A stretch of DNA of 13,903 nucleotides. It comes from JAOTYV01 sp964469835 (GTDB lineage Bacteria > Pseudomonadota > Alphaproteobacteria > UBA8366). The notes beneath the pieces are model-generated. The model was not told the origin of the DNA. It saw only the letters and a program-made list of their open reading frames with translations, and did no database searches. Within the stretch, counting starts at the first letter, position 1, and each line of letters opens with the position of its first letter. The DNA is taken from positions 1 to 13,903 of the forward strand of contig CAYYBI010000292.1 of the NCBI GenBank assembly GCA_964469835.1, in the 5' to 3' direction. This document shows positions 6,635 through 13,776 of the stretch, in pieces. A program made the translations under genes and the position numbers.

Positions 6635-7099
6635 TTACTGAAGTCTTGAATTGAGTGCTTCGATCATTTCACGAGTCGTTTTTTCAATCTGCGGATGGCG
6701 AAAATCCGGCGCTATTTCCGATAGTGGCTGAAGGACAAACAAGCGTTCATGCAAACGCGGGTGCGGCACTTGGAGATCGGGCCGATCGATAATTTGGTGG
6801 CCGTAATACAAAATATCGATATCGATTGCGCGGGGACCGAATCGGGGCGATGACACCCGACCGAGACGGCGCTCCAGCGATTGCAGGCGCCGCAACAATT
6901 CTACCGCGGCCAAGGCGGTCTGGCCCATCAGCACCGTATTGAGAAAATCGGGCTGCGCCTCAAAATACTGGGCCGCGGTTTCCATGACGGTGGAACGGGC
7001 GCAGATGTCCAAACAATCCGACAATGCGGCCTCGGCCTGCCGTAAATTTTCCCGCCGGTCCCCAAGATTGCTACCGAGCGCGATGTAGACATCCACCAT
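6635..7099 (-). CDS. folK: 2-amino-4-hydroxy-6-hydroxymethyldihydropteridine pyrophosphokinase (HPPK)
   Basis: HPPK transfers pyrophosphate from ATP to 6-hydroxymethyl-7,8-dihydropterin, the step before dihydropteroate synthase in folate synthesis. The 154-residue length is normal. The N-terminus YIALGSNLGDRREN (5-18) is the family signature. RFGPRAIDIDILYYG (86-100) is the HPPK motif, with D93 and D95 as the magnesium-binding aspartates. VPHPRLHER (111-119) supplies the conserved histidine (H113). The ATG shares one base with the folP stop codon (TAATG), so translation of the two is probably coupled. It is cytoplasmic. No terminator separates it from the small HTH gene downstream. Confidence 0.96.
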   Translation of the reverse strand: MVDVYIALGSNLGDRRENLRQAEAALSDCLDICARSTVMETAAQYFEAQPDFLNTVLMGQTALAAVELLRRLQSLERRLGRVSSPRFGPRAIDIDILYYGHQIIDRPDLQVPHPRLHERLFVLQPLSEIAPDFRHPQIEKTTREMIEALNSRLQ

Positions 7100-7998
7100 T
7101 ACGCGCGGACCCGCCCGGGATCGCCGCCGTCCGCCGGCGCCCGCAGGATGGCATCGGCCATGCGGGTAACGCGAACCACCGTCGCCACGTCATGCGCCCG
7201 CACGATATCCGCGCCGCGGATAACGCTAATCGCTACCGCGGCGGTGGTGCCTTCCTCCCGGTCGTCGGGCCCAAGATTCAGAACGTGGCCGATAAAGGAT
7301 TTCCGGCTTGGCCCTACCAGCAACGGATAGCCCAGGGACTTGAATCGGTCGAGATGATTGATAAGCGCCAAATTCTGCGTCACCGTCTTACCGAAACCGA
7401 TACCCGGATCGAGAATGATTTGCGCGGGATCCACACCGGCGCCGATAGCATCGTCCGCCAATGCCCGCAATTCCGCCGACACGTCCTCGATCAAATGCTC
7501 GTAATGAGCGCCAAGATACCGCCCTCCCAACCTTGGATCGCTCTCGATATCACGCGGCCGGCTGCGGTTGTGCATCAGTACGACCGGCGCCCCGCTGTCC
7601 GCGGCCAGCCTGGCCATTTCCGGATCGGCCTTCAACGCCCACACATCGTTGATAATGGCTGCACCAACGCCAAGCGCAGCCTTTGCCACGGAGGTCTTGG
7701 AGGTATCGACCGACAAGACGGTGGCCGGATACGTCGCCGAAAGCGCCTCCAGTACTGGACAAACCCTCTCCACCTCCTCTTCCCCCGATACGGCCTGTGA
7801 CCCGGGCCGCGTGCTTTCTCCGCCAATATCCAGAATATCCACGCCGGCGGCGATGAACTCGCCGGCGAGCGCAACCGCCCTATCGACCCAATTCGACCCC
7901 GCCATCAAGCCGTCACCCGAGAATGAATCCGGGGTCACGTTGACGATGCCCATGATATAGCTTCGTTGTCCCCAATCGAATCGGTCGGTCAGCCGCAT
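7099..7998 (-). CDS. folP: Dihydropteroate synthase (DHPS)
   Basis: DHPS joins p-aminobenzoate to the pyrophosphorylated pterin made by FolK, giving dihydropteroate; it is the sulfonamide target. From ATG 7998 it has 299 residues with the full TIM-barrel motif set: MGIVNVTPDSFS (16-27), GGESTRPG (59-66), SVDTSK (96-101), IIND (115-118), LMHN (141-144), then DPGIGFGKT, GPSRKSF and VRAHDV. ATG 7998 has a GAGG ribosome site 5 nt upstream (8004-8007). The frame stays open to an ATG at 8106, which would add 36 residues unlike any DHPS sequence I know and lacks a ribosome site, so I prefer 7998. It is the first gene of a minus-strand group with folK, divergent from folB. Confidence 0.95.
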   Translation of the reverse strand: MRLTDRFDWGQRSYIMGIVNVTPDSFSGDGLMAGSNWVDRAVALAGEFIAAGVDILDIGGESTRPGSQAVSGEEEVERVCPVLEALSATYPATVLSVDTSKTSVAKAALGVGAAIINDVWALKADPEMARLAADSGAPVVLMHNRSRPRDIESDPRLGGRYLGAHYEHLIEDVSAELRALADDAIGAGVDPAQIILDPGIGFGKTVTQNLALINHLDRFKSLGYPLLVGPSRKSFIGHVLNLGPDDREEGTTAAVAISVIRGADIVRAHDVATVVRVTRMADAILRAPADGGDPGRVRA

Positions 7999-8003
7999 GT
8001 CTG

Positions 8004-8007
8004 CCTC
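8004..8007 (-). promoter_or_regulatory. Ribosome binding site that sets the folP start
   Basis: On the minus strand, GAGG stands 5 nt before the ATG at 7998, directly ahead of the residues that begin conserved DHPS sequence. The upstream in-frame ATG at 8106 has nothing comparable. This supports the shorter FolP. Confidence 0.6.
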
Positions 8008-8155
8008 GGAATTTACGTCGACTCGATAACCACCGCGCGGCACATTACCGAGGAAGTCTGGACAAGGATATGCTACCAGTCTCTTCAGACCGCAAGCCTT
8101 CGCCATGCTGCATCAGGAGCTGAATAGGGCGCGGCCACCGAAAACAACTAGGCGC

Positions 8156-8162
8156 AGGGAGG
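8156..8162 (+). promoter_or_regulatory. Strong ribosome binding site implying a TTG start for folB
   Basis: AGGGAGG is a near-complete Shine-Dalgarno match with an 8-nt spacer to TTG 8171. It lies inside the longer open frame that begins at ATG 8105, where no comparable site is seen. It is the main reason for choosing the TTG start. Confidence 0.65.
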
Positions 8163-8170
8163 CCCGGCAC

Positions 8171-8644
8171 TTGAAGATTACCCCCCAGCAATACGGCGGC
8201 GCGACGCGCGCCGATGAGCCAAGGCCGGACAACCGACCGTCCTACCGGATACTGGTGCGCGATCTTGTTTTGCCGTGGCAGATCGGCGTATGGCGCCACG
8301 AGAAAAATCGTCAGCAGCGCATTCGGCTTAATCTCGATCTCCAGGTTTCGGGACTTCCCGACCCGACGGCGGACGAATATGACGACGTTCTGTGTTACGA
8401 AAAAATTATCAATGATATCCGCGCACTGGCAGTGCACGGCCACGTAAAACTGGCCGAAACCCTCGCCGATCAAGTCGCCGCGCTTTGCCTTGCGGACCCG
8501 CGCGCCTTACAAGTCACCGTGCGCATCGAGAAACTCGAAGCAATTGAAGAAGCCGCCAGCGTCGGTGTGGAAATCACCCGGTTTAGCCATGATAAGACCC
8601 GCGCCCCCAACCCGTCGCCGCTTCGACTTGCCGGAAAGGATTAG
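8171..8644 (+). CDS. folB: Dihydroneopterin aldolase (DHNA)
   Basis: DHNA cleaves 7,8-dihydroneopterin to 6-hydroxymethyl-7,8-dihydropterin, the FolK substrate. From TTG 8171 the protein has 157 residues. The FolB core covers about 25-138: YRILVRDLVLPWQIGVWRHE opens it, and expected catalytic and pterin-binding residues are E44 (RHEKNRQQ), Y76 (LCYEKI), E96 (LAETLA) and K121 (IEKLEA). The 24-residue N-terminal lead and about 20-residue Pro/Arg/Lys-rich tail are extra to the usual 115-125-residue enzyme. The open frame reaches back to ATG 8105, but AGGGAGG at 8156-8162 fits TTG much better; without that site ATG 8105 would stand. It is divergent from folP-folK, so all three steps are grouped here. 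Confidence 0.92.
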   Translation: MKITPQQYGGATRADEPRPDNRPSYRILVRDLVLPWQIGVWRHEKNRQQRIRLNLDLQVSGLPDPTADEYDDVLCYEKIINDIRALAVHGHVKLAETLADQVAALCLADPRALQVTVRIEKLEAIEEAASVGVEITRFSHDKTRAPNPSPLRLAGKD

Positions 8645-8838
8645 CCCGATCGGGTGATCCCCGAGATCTCAGAGCCTTCGCAAATTCCCAAAAATATTTT
8701 AATTTCAATTGCGTGCAAAATAGACCAAAATTTCAATGCAATTGACTTAAATCCGTTGGCAATTGCGGCTATATTTTAGTTCAACGCGCTGAAAATAAAG
8801 AATGCGGTATAAGTATCAATTTTGGGTGGTATCATAGG
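8645..8838 (+). promoter_or_regulatory. AT-rich intergenic region before the MlaC-family gene
   Basis: The first 40 bases contain the palindromes CCCGATCGGG (8645-8654) and GAGATCTC, without a T-run, so I do not call a terminator. From about 8690 on the DNA is strikingly A+T rich compared with its surroundings. CAATTG occurs three times (8706-8711, 8739-8744, 8760-8765), at 33 and 21 bases apart, and AATTTCAAT is directly repeated (8701-8709, 8729-8737). TATAAG at 8808-8813 could be a -10 box but has no good -35. The region probably holds the promoter of the downstream gene; the details are uncertain. Confidence 0.35.
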
Positions 8839-9468
8839 ATGCACACACGTAACGTATCGGTTCAACTATTCGCCTGCGTCCTGCTAATAGCCGCAGGCGC
8901 AACGCATGCAACGGCGGCCAGTTCTCGGAGTAATTCCGCGGATCCGTCTCATTTTATCAAGAATCTGGCCAATCAGGCGATCCAAGTCCTGTCGACACCG
9001 AACGGCTCGCTGCAGCAGCGGGAAGACAAGTTCCGGGAGCTGCTGCGCAATGATTTTGCGATGGACAAGATCGGCCGATTCGTCGTTGGTGGCTACTGGC
9101 GCAAAATGAATGAGACCCAGCGGGCGCAGTATCAAAAACTGTTCAGCCGGTGGGTCCTGAGGACGTATTCCATGCGGCTCGGCGGCTATTCCGGTGAAAG
9201 TTTCCGGGTCATCAAAACCACCGATGCGGGTCGGCGCGACGTCATGGTGCATACACGGATCGAACGCGAGGGCCGCAACGGTTTCGACGCCAATTGGCGC
9301 GTGCGCCGGGTCGGCGAACGGCTGAAAATCATCGACATTTACGTCGAGGGGATCAGCATGGCGGTCACGCAACGTTCGGAATTCGAGTCGATTCTCCGCA
9401 AACATGGCATCGATGGCCTGTTGAGCCGGCTCCAAGACCGCTTGGCGCAACTTTCCGAAGCCAGTTGA
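8839..9468 (+). CDS. MlaC/Ttg2D-family periplasmic lipid-binding protein
   Basis: This 209-residue protein belongs to the MlaC (Tol_Tol_Ttg2) family, which carries phospholipids, or in the HpnM branch possibly hopanoids, across the periplasm between outer and inner membrane. Residues 1-26 form a signal peptide (hydrophobic LFACVLLIAAG, likely cut after ATA at 26). The mature part shows the typical pattern: an N-terminal helical stretch, then REDKFRELLRNDFAMDKIGRFVVGGYWRKM, then LFSRWVLRTY, then the paired strands VMVHTRIER and ANWRVRRVGERLKIIDIYVEGISM. The length matches the family. No MlaF, E, D or B gene and no hopanoid gene is present, so it is an orphan in this window and its lipid cannot be assigned. 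ATG 8839 is preceded by GGGTGG and by AGG directly adjacent. The start agrees with the signal peptide. Confidence 0.88.
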   Translation: MHTRNVSVQLFACVLLIAAGATHATAASSRSNSADPSHFIKNLANQAIQVLSTPNGSLQQREDKFRELLRNDFAMDKIGRFVVGGYWRKMNETQRAQYQKLFSRWVLRTYSMRLGGYSGESFRVIKTTDAGRRDVMVHTRIEREGRNGFDANWRVRRVGERLKIIDIYVEGISMAVTQRSEFESILRKHGIDGLLSRLQDRLAQLSEAS

Positions 9469-9583
9469 TAGCCACGCTGGGTTATACCGCTAAGCCTTCC
9501 CTGCGGCCTCCACCGTTTCCTTGCCGACGGCAGCCCCGCGCGCGATAGTGGCGGCTTAGTCAAACCTACGCACGGAACACCTC

Positions 9584-10558
9584 ATGTTAAATGCAGCGAT
9601 CGTCGGCCTTGGCCGATGGGGTCAGGTGCTGGTCGATTCGGTTCAGGGACAGAGCAAAAAGATCCAGTTCAAGGCGGGCGTCACGCGAACCCTGGCGACG
9701 GCGCAGGATTATGCCGACCGGCAAGGATTTCCTTTGAGCGGCAACTATGACGCGCTGCTCGCCGACGATGCCATCGACGCAATCGTCCTCGCGACACCGC
9801 ATCAACAACATGCCGAACAGATTATCGCCGCCACCAAGGCGGGCAAACATGTCTTCGTCGAAAAGCCCTTTACCCTGACCAAGGCGAGCGCGGAGCAAGC
9901 GGTGGCCGCCGCCGATGCCGCCGGGGTCATTCTTGCGCTTGGCCACAACCGGCGCTTCTTGCCGTCGATCGGTGAATTACGGTCTCGGCTCGCTTCAGAG
10001 GTGCTTGGCACAATTCTGCATGTAGAAACCAATTTCTCGGGCTCCGGGGCCATGGGCTACCCGGCCGACGGTTGGCGCTCGGATCGCAGCGAAAGCCCCG
10101 CCGGCGGTATGAGCGGCATGGGCATTCACATGGTCGATGCGGTGATCGACCTGTTCGGCCCCATTAAGATGGTCCGGGCGATCAGCAAACGCCGCGCCTT
10201 GACGGTCGATATCGACGACACGACGCCGATGCTGTTCGAGTTCGAGAGCGGCATGACCGGCTATCTCGGCACGCTTGCCGCCACCGTGCCGACGCAGCGC
10301 ATCGAAGTCTTCGGCTCGAAAGGGTCGATCGAAATTCGCGATGAGAGCGCATTCGCCCATCGCCCCGTCGCCGGTGGCATCGAACGCATCGAATTTCCGA
10401 AGTTCGACAAGGAAAAGGCCGAGCTGGAAGCCTTCGCCGACGCGGTAGGCGGCGGCGCGCCCTATCCCCTGCCGAACGATCAGGCGATCCACGGTGTCGC
10501 GGTTTTTGAAGCCATCGTACAATCGGCCACCACGGACAAACCGGCGGCAGTTGCCTGA
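9584..10558 (+). CDS. Gfo/Idh/MocA-family NAD(P)-dependent oxidoreductase
   Basis: This 324-residue protein is a typical two-domain Gfo/Idh/MocA oxidoreductase. Members usually oxidise or reduce a sugar, inositol or related polyol. The N-terminal Rossmann fold starts with AAIVGLGRWG (4-13), and VLATPHQQHAEQI follows the fourth strand. VFVEKPFTL (90-98) is the family EKP motif; K94 is the expected catalytic lysine. In the C-terminal sheet domain GGMSGMGIHMVDAVIDLFG (174-192) is the conserved helix with H182 and D185. The usual acidic residue in the GG-x-L-x-D-x-G part of this motif appears to be absent. ATG 9584 has a GGA seven or eight bases upstream. The gene ends 21 bases before the convergent carboxylase operon. 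Neighbours give no clear pathway, so the substrate is unknown. Confidence 0.88.
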   Translation: MLNAAIVGLGRWGQVLVDSVQGQSKKIQFKAGVTRTLATAQDYADRQGFPLSGNYDALLADDAIDAIVLATPHQQHAEQIIAATKAGKHVFVEKPFTLTKASAEQAVAAADAAGVILALGHNRRFLPSIGELRSRLASEVLGTILHVETNFSGSGAMGYPADGWRSDRSESPAGGMSGMGIHMVDAVIDLFGPIKMVRAISKRRALTVDIDDTTPMLFEFESGMTGYLGTLAATVPTQRIEVFGSKGSIEIRDESAFAHRPVAGGIERIEFPKFDKEKAELEAFADAVGGGAPYPLPNDQAIHGVAVFEAIVQSATTDKPAAVA

Positions 10559-10579
10559 GGCGGACCGCTACGCGAAATT

Positions 10580-12142
10580 CTAAGGCCGCACGCCGATCTT
10601 AGATTTCGGCCCTAATTCGGTGTTCAGGCGCGACCGCGCCAGTTTGACGAGCCGGCACAGATACGGCCGGGTTTCGCGCGGGTCGAGCATGTCTTCGACG
10701 CCGAACGCCGCGGCGGCGCGCATCGGCGAGCTGTAGGCGCGCAGCTCCTCTTCGAGTTCCTGTTCGCGTTGCTTCGGATCCGGCGCCGCGGCGATTTCGC
10801 GCCGGTAGGCGACGGCGACGCCACCTTCGATCGGCAGCGACCCCCATTCTGCCGACGGCCAGGCAAGACGGTATTCCAGGCCCCGTTTGTGGCACGTCGC
10901 CATGCCCGCCATGCCATAGCACTTGCGGATGACCAGCGTAATTACCGGCACCGTCGCCTGTGAGGCCACGTAAACGGCGCGCATGCCATCGCGCAATACG
11001 CCTGCTTCCTCCGCCTGGAGCCCGACCATGAATCCGGGCACATCGACCAGGAACACCAACGGAATGTGGAAACTTTCGCACATCTCGATGAAACGAACCT
11101 GCTTACGCGCCGCCGGGCCGTCCATGGCACCGCCATAGACCATGGGATTGTTGGCAATGATGCCCACCACCCGGCCATCCAAACGGGCAAGACAGGTGAT
11201 CAACGCCTTGCCGAACCGTGGCTGGATATCGAAGCGGGACCCGGTGTCGACAACCAAATCGATCAGGCGCCGCATGTCATAGGCACGACGGCGTTCCTCG
11301 GGCACGATCGACCTCAAAGCATCCTCGCAGCGGTCAACGGGATCGTCGCACGGCAAAGTGGGCGGCAACTCCCAGACGTTTTGCGGCATATAGCTGAGGA
11401 ATTGCTGGATCAGCTCGAAGCAGTGCTCTTCAGATTCCGCTAAATTGTCGATGCTGCCGGCCTTGTCCACCGCCACCGCCGGTCCGCCCAGTTCCTCCTT
11501 GGTCAGCCGCTGACCGAGCGAGCGTTCGACCACCGCGGGCCCAGCCGCGAAGATCTGACTGGTGTCCTTCACCATGACCGACCAATGGGACAGGATGGCG
11601 CGCCCCGCCGGCCCGCCGGCGGCGGACCCCAGCACGGCGCAGACGACCGGAACCTCGCCCATCAAGTCGATCGAGCGGTCGAAACTATCCACGCCCGGAA
11701 ACACCGTATGCCCACGGTTTTTCGCCGACGTCACGCTGCCGCCCGCCCCATCGATGAGATTGACCAGGGGGATCTTATATTGGTGGGCAAGATCCTCGAC
11801 GAACCCGCCCTGCCCGCCCTTGCGCTTGTCGAGCCGGGCGGTGGTGCCGCCGCGAACGGTGAAATCTTCGCCGCCAACGGCGACCGGCCGGCCGTTGATT
11901 TCCGCGAGTCCCATGACATATGGCGCCGGCGTGACGTGCTTGAGCGCACCGCCATCGTAGGCCTCGGCGCCGGTCAATTTACCGATCTCCTGGAATGAGT
12001 CTCCGTCGACCAGCCCGTCGATCCGTTCGCGAACAGTCAGCCGGCCCTGCGCGTGTTGGCGCTCGACATTTGCGGCGCCGCCTTGCGCTTCCGCCCATTG
12101 GCGGCGCTTTTCGAGTTCTTCGAGCGAGCGCTTCCAGCTCAT
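10580..12142 (-). CDS. Acyl-CoA carboxylase carboxyltransferase subunit, diverged (complete)
   Basis: This 520-residue protein has the two crotonase-like domains of the propionyl-CoA carboxylase beta family, which moves the carboxyl group from carboxybiotin to an acyl-CoA. The N domain includes AQGRLTVRERIDGLVD (31-46), LIDGAGGS (129-136), the oxyanion region LGSAAGGPAGRA (171-182) and EELGG (216-220). The C domain includes ANNPMVYGGAMD (330-341), KQVRFIEMCESFHIPLVFLV, DVPGFMVG (367-374), VIRKCYGMAG (404-413) and the AWPSAEWGS block. By eye, the family histidine after LGGA is replaced (LGGPAVAV), and the GGAYD segment linked to substrate choice reads GMAGM with about one residue deleted. The substrate may thus differ from propionyl-CoA. 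It is the last gene of the operon, 32 nt after the carrier gene, with GGGA about 10 nt before ATG 12142. Confidence 0.9.
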   Translation of the reverse strand: MSWKRSLEELEKRRQWAEAQGGAANVERQHAQGRLTVRERIDGLVDGDSFQEIGKLTGAEAYDGGALKHVTPAPYVMGLAEINGRPVAVGGEDFTVRGGTTARLDKRKGGQGGFVEDLAHQYKIPLVNLIDGAGGSVTSAKNRGHTVFPGVDSFDRSIDLMGEVPVVCAVLGSAAGGPAGRAILSHWSVMVKDTSQIFAAGPAVVERSLGQRLTKEELGGPAVAVDKAGSIDNLAESEEHCFELIQQFLSYMPQNVWELPPTLPCDDPVDRCEDALRSIVPEERRRAYDMRRLIDLVVDTGSRFDIQPRFGKALITCLARLDGRVVGIIANNPMVYGGAMDGPAARKQVRFIEMCESFHIPLVFLVDVPGFMVGLQAEEAGVLRDGMRAVYVASQATVPVITLVIRKCYGMAGMATCHKRGLEYRLAWPSAEWGSLPIEGGVAVAYRREIAAAPDPKQREQELEEELRAYSSPMRAAAAFGVEDMLDPRETRPYLCRLVKLARSRLNTELGPKSKIGVRP

Positions 12143-12174
12143 CGATTGCTTCCCGCTAACCGGCCGTCGCCGGA

Positions 12175-12399
12175 TCAGCCAACGTCGATGACGACGACGG
12201 CCTGTCCCTCGGCAACCGGATCTTCCTCCTTCACCAGGATTTCTGCGATCGTGCCGTCTTCGGTCGAGATGACCGGAATTTCCATCTTCATCGACTCAAG
12301 AATCATCAGCGTATCGCCATCGGATACCTTGTCGCCCACTTTGGATTCGATCTTCCAGACCGTGCCGGTCACTTCCGACTGAATTTCTTCCTTTGCCAT
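12175..12399 (-). CDS. Free-standing biotin carboxyl carrier protein
   Basis: This 74-residue protein is a single biotinyl domain. Biotin would be attached to K38 in LESMKMEIPV (34-43), where SMKM replaces the common AMKM. The two half-domains repeat the hammerhead pattern: VTGTVWKIESKVGDKVSDGD before the lysine and GTIAEILVKEEDPVAEGQ after it. It lacks the Pro/Ala-rich N-terminal arm and the thumb of E. coli-type AccB, as is usual for small carriers in acyl-CoA or oxaloacetate systems. A lipoyl domain is the alternative, but the ESMKM motif and the biotin carboxylase next door favour biotin. It follows biotin carboxylase by 30 nt, with AGGA 8 nt before ATG 12399. Confidence 0.93.
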   Translation of the reverse strand: MAKEEIQSEVTGTVWKIESKVGDKVSDGDTLMILESMKMEIPVISTEDGTIAEILVKEEDPVAEGQAVVVIDVG

Positions 12400-12429
12400 C
12401 GTTAGGGTCCTGGCCTTTTGTTGTTGCGT

Positions 12430-13770
12430 CTATCGGGAAATCACGGACTGGATCAGTCCGGTGTGAACGTCGCCCGCCTTGAATTCGTCGGACTTCAGCA
12501 CTTGCAGAAGCGCGGGAGTATTAGTCTTTACACCACGCACTTCGAAATCGGTCAACGCGTCGCACAATCGATCGATCGCCTTGTCCCGCGTATCGGCGCG
12601 AACAATGACTTTCGCCAACAGGGGATCGTAGAACGGCGTCACCTCCCGTCCCTCGGCATACCCGGTGTCGACGCGAACCGATGCATCCTGTGGCGGCCGG
12701 AAAACCTCGAGCGTTCCCGGCGACGGGAAAAATGTCTTTGGATCCTCGGCATAGATGCGCGCCTGAATCGCCGCGCCGTTCAAGGCAATTTCATCCGGCA
12801 GGATGTCGTCCACGGACTCGCCTGCGGCGGAACGGATTTGCGCCGCGACCAGATCGATGCCGGTGATCTCTTCGGTCACGCCGTGCTCGACCTGCAAGCG
12901 GGTGTTGACCTCGAGAAAGCTGAAGCTGCCGTCGGGCGCCATCAGCATTTCGACCGTGCCGATATTGTCGTAGCCGAGCGAACTCAAGGTTTCGGCGATT
13001 TCATCGGCCAGTTTTTGAATAACCGCGCGTGGAATACCGGGCGCGGCGGCCTCCTCGATTACCTTTTGATGCCGGCGCTGCACCGAACAATCCCGTTCGA
13101 ACAAATGCCGCACCGTACCATTCTTGTCGCCCAGCATTTGAAACTCGATATGGCGCGGCCGTTCGATCAGGCGTTCCAGATAGACATCCCCGTTGCCGAA
13201 GCCCCGCTCGGCCATCGACCGGGCGCGCTTGACCGCGTCGACCAGTTCCGCTTCGTCCTTCGCCGGCAGCATGCCGATTCCGCCCCCGCCGGCCGCGGGT
13301 TTGATCAGGATCGGAAATCCGACGCGCTGCGCCTCCGGTACCGGGTCTTCCTCCGCACCCAGCAGCTTGGAGCCGCCGCCGATCGTCATGCCATGCTGGG
13401 CCACCAGATCGCGGGCACGCGTCTTATGGCCCATCGCGGAAATCCACTTGGCGGATGGGCCGATGAAAGTCGCCCCGGTTGCCGACACCCGTTCCGCGAA
13501 ATCGGGATTTTCGGCGAGAAAGCCGTATCCGGGATGAACGCCGTCGGCGCCCGATTTGGTCAACGCCTCGATCAGCGCATCCTGACTGAGATAGCTGTGC
13601 CGCGGATGGCCGGGGCCGATGAGATGGGTCTCGTCCGCCTCATCCAGATAGGGCGCGCCGGCATCCGCCTCGGAATAGACGGCGGCGGAGCGGATGCCCA
13701 TCTCGCGCAGACTGCGTATTACACGGGCCGCGACCGCGCCGCGGTTAGCGATAAGAATTTTCTCAAACAT
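12430..13770 (-). CDS. Biotin carboxylase subunit of acyl-CoA carboxylase
   Basis: This 446-residue ATP-grasp enzyme carboxylates carrier-bound biotin using ATP and bicarbonate. It begins with FEKILIANRGAVAARVIRS (2-20), then HPGYGFLAENPDFAE (79-93). Catalytic positions match E. coli AccC by eye: K157 (LIKPAAGGGG), H234-Q235-K236, E274 (TVEML), and E287, N289, R291, Q293, V294, E295 in LEVNTRLQVEH; R338 lies in ARIYAEDP. The length is that of a stand-alone subunit without fused carrier domain. Two departures from consensus are visible: the glycine loop ends GGGGIGM instead of GGGGRGM, and EHGVTE replaces EHPVTE. The ATG at 13770 is 6 nt after the stop of the upstream carboxyltransferase, and no separate promoter is seen, so the genes are probably co-transcribed. 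Confidence 0.95.
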   Translation of the reverse strand: MFEKILIANRGAVAARVIRSLREMGIRSAAVYSEADAGAPYLDEADETHLIGPGHPRHSYLSQDALIEALTKSGADGVHPGYGFLAENPDFAERVSATGATFIGPSAKWISAMGHKTRARDLVAQHGMTIGGGSKLLGAEEDPVPEAQRVGFPILIKPAAGGGGIGMLPAKDEAELVDAVKRARSMAERGFGNGDVYLERLIERPRHIEFQMLGDKNGTVRHLFERDCSVQRRHQKVIEEAAAPGIPRAVIQKLADEIAETLSSLGYDNIGTVEMLMAPDGSFSFLEVNTRLQVEHGVTEEITGIDLVAAQIRSAAGESVDDILPDEIALNGAAIQARIYAEDPKTFFPSPGTLEVFRPPQDASVRVDTGYAEGREVTPFYDPLLAKVIVRADTRDKAIDRLCDALTDFEVRGVKTNTPALLQVLKSDEFKAGDVHTGLIQSVISR

Positions 13771-13776
13771 GATCGG

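Noticed and set aside
7024..7800. A 258-codon + strand frame across folK and folP
   Set aside because: It crosses two conserved minus-strand genes whose motifs are complete, so it is a shadow frame.
8645..8672. Palindromes CCCGATCGGG and GAGATCTC after folB as a terminator
   Set aside because: The first has no loop and neither is followed by a T-run. A weak CGGG/CCCG hairpin is possible but not convincing.
8884..9450. A 188-codon minus-strand frame opposite the MlaC-family gene
   Set aside because: It is antisense to a protein with a signal peptide and the MlaC pattern; no ribosome site or known family was seen.
8839..9468. Calling the lipid carrier hpnM or mlaC
   Set aside because: Neither hopanoid genes nor the MlaFEDB transporter genes are nearby, so the branch of the family cannot be decided here.
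9490..9559. Inverted repeat CTAAGCC/GGCTTAG separated by 56 bases before the Gfo/Idh gene, with TGCCG-A-CGGCA inside
   Set aside because: The arms are short for such a wide loop, no T-run or known riboswitch pattern is seen, and chance occurrence is likely.
10559..10579. GCGGACCGC between the convergent stops as a terminator
   Set aside because: The loop would be one base and there is no T-run on either strand.
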